A stretch of 27,944 bases of DNA, taken from a virus. A program made the translations under genes and the position numbers. The stretch spans positions 1-27,944 of the IMG/VR virus record IMGVR_UViG_3300047550_006685; one strand, written 5' to 3'. The notes under the pieces are model-generated. The model did not search any database, was not told the DNA's origin, and was given only the letters and a program-made list of their open reading frames with translations. Positions 26,690 to 27,944 of the stretch are shown in pieces; the first letter of the stretch is position 1; each line of letters begins with the position of its first letter.

Positions 26690-27944
26690 AAAACTGGACT
26701 AATCTTCACAACCATACAACTTACTCTATGTTGGATGGTCACGGGAAGGTAGAAGAGTATTTCTCTAAAGCAAAAGAACTCGGCATGTTGGGGTTGGCAA
26801 CAACCGATCATGGCAACATACATTCTTGGCTAGATTTCTACGAATCAGCAAAAACTTGTCGGAATAAATCCAATACTTGGTTCTGAGTTTTATCAATCAA
26901 GAAAGACAAGATTCGACAGAGATGAAGAAGAAAGATCTGGTCCGGCTAAAAATGAGTGGGAACAAAGAGGTCCTTATCACCTAACAATAATTGCCAAAAA
27001 CAATACTGGATATCATAATCTGATAAAGATGTCTTCTAGATCTTTTCTTGAAGGGTACTACGTAAAGCCAAGAATAGATCACGATTTGATTTCTCAACAT
27101 TCTGATGGAATAATAATCCTTTCCGGTTGCTTGAACGGAGAAGTCGCACAGGCTCTTTTAAGAGGTGATTTTAATTATGCCCTATCTACTGCATCAAAGA
27201 TGCAGGAAATAGTGGGAAAAGAAAATTATTTCATTGAGATACAAAATCACGGGTTAAAAGAACAATTAAAAATAAATAATGATTTAATTAAAATAGCACA
27301 GCTGATTGATGCAAAGATAGTTCCGACAGGTGATTGTCATTATGTGCACAAAGAAGATGCAAGAGCGCATGACATAATGCTATGCGTTTCAACCAACTCC
27401 AACATTAATACAGAAAATAGATTCTCTTTTTCTGGTGATAATTTTTATCTAAAATCATACGAAGAAATGTCCTCAATATTTCCTGAGGATTGGCTTAAAA
27501 ATACCATGCTCATCAATGATATGGTAAGTGTAGATCTTAATTTTGGTGAATTATATTTCCCTCAATTTCCAATTCCCACACAAGAAAACACAAATGAATA
27601 TCTTGAAAGATTAGCTTGGGATGGTTTAAAAAATAAATATGGAGATCCACTACCAAAAGAAGTTTTGGATAGAGCAAATCATGAACTAAAAGTAGTTAAA
27701 GATATGGGTTATCCAGAATATTTTTTGGTTGTTTCTGACCTTGTTCAGTGGGCAAAAAATAATCAAATAAGAGTAGGCTGGGGTAGAGGGTCTGCTGCTG
27801 GCAGCATACTCTCCTATGCTCTTGGTATAACAAATCTAGATCCATTAAAGTTCGGACTTTTATTTGAAAGATTTCTAGTTGAAGGAAGAAAGTCAATGCC
27901 AGATATTGACTTAGACTTTGATGATAGATATAGAGATCAGGTAA
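26686..27944 (+). CDS. dnaE: DNA polymerase III alpha (DnaE-type), 3' partial, +1 frameshift at CGG 26860
   Basis: The phage replicative polymerase. TTG 26686 is the start, with AGAGGA about six bases upstream and a TTGA overlap with the previous stop. The PHP domain opens with LHNHTTYSMLDG (H8, H10) and TTDHGNIH (D41, H42). Codon 59 is CGG; the zero frame stops at 26884-26886. The +1 frame reads GINPILGSEFY, the expected continuation of the PHP domain, and the lengths on both sides of the break match the family without a gap. The open frame runs to the window edge and includes VGWGRGSAAGSILSYALG and MPDIDLDFDD, the first polymerase catalytic Asp pair. About 419 residues are visible. Confidence 0.9.
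26860..26863 (+). other. +1 frameshift site (CGGA) in DnaE PHP domain
   Basis: CGG is in frame after TGT. The frames overlap from 26834 to 26886. Skipping C gives GGA ATA AAT CCA (Gly-Ile-Asn-Pro), matching the well-conserved A-G-I-x-P-I-I-G stretch of DnaE proteins at the position of its Gly. Confidence 0.88.

Noticed and set aside
2201-26863. Sequencing or assembly errors as the cause of the five frame breaks
   Set aside because: The extra base is always a C directly before GG, mostly outside homopolymers, and in-frame CGG occurs nowhere else that I found. Random indels would fall at varied sequences and usually in A or T runs in such an AT-rich genome. Raw reads should still be checked.
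1-27944. tRNA gene that could decode CGGN
   Set aside because: I looked in the few intergenic gaps (12751-12819, 13411-13532, 16278-16318, 19900-19953, 20146-20196) and saw only promoters and hairpins and no cloverleaf. If a special tRNA exists, it is outside this window.

Overview
The window looks like part of the genome of a large, AT-rich tailed bacteriophage. All genes lie on the + strand, are packed tightly and often overlap (ATGA, TAATG or TTGA junctions). No host housekeeping gene, tRNA, IS element or CRISPR array is visible. Arginine is mostly AGA. The host is not certain. A MSMEG_6728-like protein (a family I associate with actinobacteria), a class II ribonucleotide reductase with ThyX, and one apparently leaderless promoter make a low-GC actinobacterial host a reasonable guess.

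Layout. (1) 1-12750: a late, virion-type block of six large tail or baseplate-like proteins, the first cut by the left edge. Several have a short coiled-coil N-terminal region followed by beta-rich domains. (2) 12751-13480: a separately controlled gene for a 196-aa repeat protein, with a strong ribosome binding site and a hairpin terminator. (3) 13533-17726: nucleotide metabolism (adenosylcobalamin-dependent ribonucleotide reductase, flavin-dependent thymidylate synthase) with small unknown genes. (4) 17720-21539: glycosyltransferases, a 2OG-Fe(II) oxygenase, a thermonuclease and a MSMEG_6728/Pyr_excise-like protein. (5) 21536-27944: replication and DNA processing, with a Vsr-like nuclease, DnaB-like helicase, Cas4/RecB-like Fe-S protein, HD hydrolase, archaeo-eukaryotic-type primase and a DNA polymerase III alpha (DnaE) that runs off the right edge.

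Main discovery. Five genes (two giant baseplate-like genes, a third tail gene, the primase and the DnaE polymerase) are each split into two frames, always by a +1 shift, and each overlap window contains one in-frame CGG triplet. Reading by hand through every CGG on the + strand, I find more than 100 out of frame but only five in frame in the called genes, and those five are exactly the five break points (2201, 4181, 9547, 25497, 26860). Skipping the C gives GGA or GGT (Gly) and restores the protein. In the primase and the polymerase the restored Gly falls at a familiar family position. Other CGN codons (CGA, CGC, CGT) are used normally. The simplest reading is that CGG has no ordinary meaning here and acts as a programmed +1 frameshift signal (or CGGN is read as a four-base Gly codon) needed to make essential replication and virion proteins.

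The genes therefore form a phage replication and virion programme in which the key polymerase, the primase and the largest structural proteins all depend on an unusual decoding event. The decoder (a tRNA, or the absence of a host tRNA) is not in this window.
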